A DNA stretch of 34,589 bases from Prevotellaceae bacterium (GTDB taxonomy: Bacteria; Bacteroidota; Bacteroidia; Bacteroidales; UBA932): positions 1-34,589 of the forward strand of contig JAISAC010000212.1 in assembly GCA_031266935.1 (NCBI GenBank). The letters run 5' to 3'. Positions 34,360 through 34,589 of this stretch are shown here, one piece after another. A program made the translations under genes and the position numbers. A model generated the notes under the pieces. That model searched no databases. It saw only the letters and a program-made list of their open reading frames with translations, and was not told the origin of the DNA. Each line of letters starts with the position of its first letter. Position 1 is the first letter of the stretch.

Positions 34360-34589
34360 ATGGCAAAAACGGTTGACGAAATCAAAGCATACATTGCCGA
34401 ACTCAACAGTAAGTACCAAGAGGGTATTACCACCGAGCATTCGTTTCGGGGAGCGCTGGAGGTTTTGCTCAAAAGCATGACCGGTTTTGCCGTTGTGAAC
34501 GAGGCGCAGCATATCGCCTGCGGCGCGCCCGACCTAACGCTTTTGCAGAACAATATTCCTATCGGCTACGTGGAAGCAAAGGATATTGG
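34360..34589 (+). CDS. N-terminus of putative type ISP-like restriction-modification protein (runs off window)
   Basis: MAKTVDEIKAYIAELNSKYQEGITTEHSFRGALEVLLKSMTGFAVVNEAQHIACGAPDLTLLQNNIPIGYVEAKDIG; not in supplied track because no stop. Confidence 0.7.
   Translation, partial: MAKTVDEIKAYIAELNSKYQEGITTEHSFRGALEVLLKSMTGFAVVNEAQHIACGAPDLTLLQNNIPIGYVEAKDI

Overview
Bacteroidetes-like chromosomal window. Several promoters match the TTTG-N19/20-TAnnTTTG consensus. Housekeeping genes include rpsT, tRNA-Glu(TTC), a DnaQ-type exonuclease, dnaN, polA and a topoisomerase IV subunit A (parC-like). Other recognisable units are an Fsr-like MFS transporter, an LtaS-like sulfatase, a galacturonate/altronate operon (LacI regulator, uxaB, uxaA), a hemerythrin/LuxR pair, an HI0933-like flavoprotein and a DUF4091 protein. 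The 3' edge carries the start of a putative type ISP-like R-M gene that runs out of the window. Two regions deserve most attention. (1) A tight six-gene minus-strand operon (16322-22706): exported flavodoxin, NapH/NapG-like fused polyferredoxin with an internal Tat motif, Tat/lipoprotein aldo-keto reductase with a ferredoxin tail, DUF1893, ECF S-component and TonB-dependent receptor. It looks like an uncharacterised periplasmic reduction plus uptake pathway. (2) A mosaic region (22.8-25.8 kb) with a truncated DUF6088-like gene, a frameshifted DUF1566-like fragment, and an AlbA_2/Schlafen-like gene. That gene has a palindrome-rich in-frame insert and a G-rich 11-bp minisatellite at its 3' end. 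It is flanked by direct repeats that look like the relic of a tandem duplication. Short tandem repeats also sit against several start codons, and QGDLF clamp-binding-like motifs occur in PolA and at the ParC C-terminus. Family names come from reading the translations; no database search was run.
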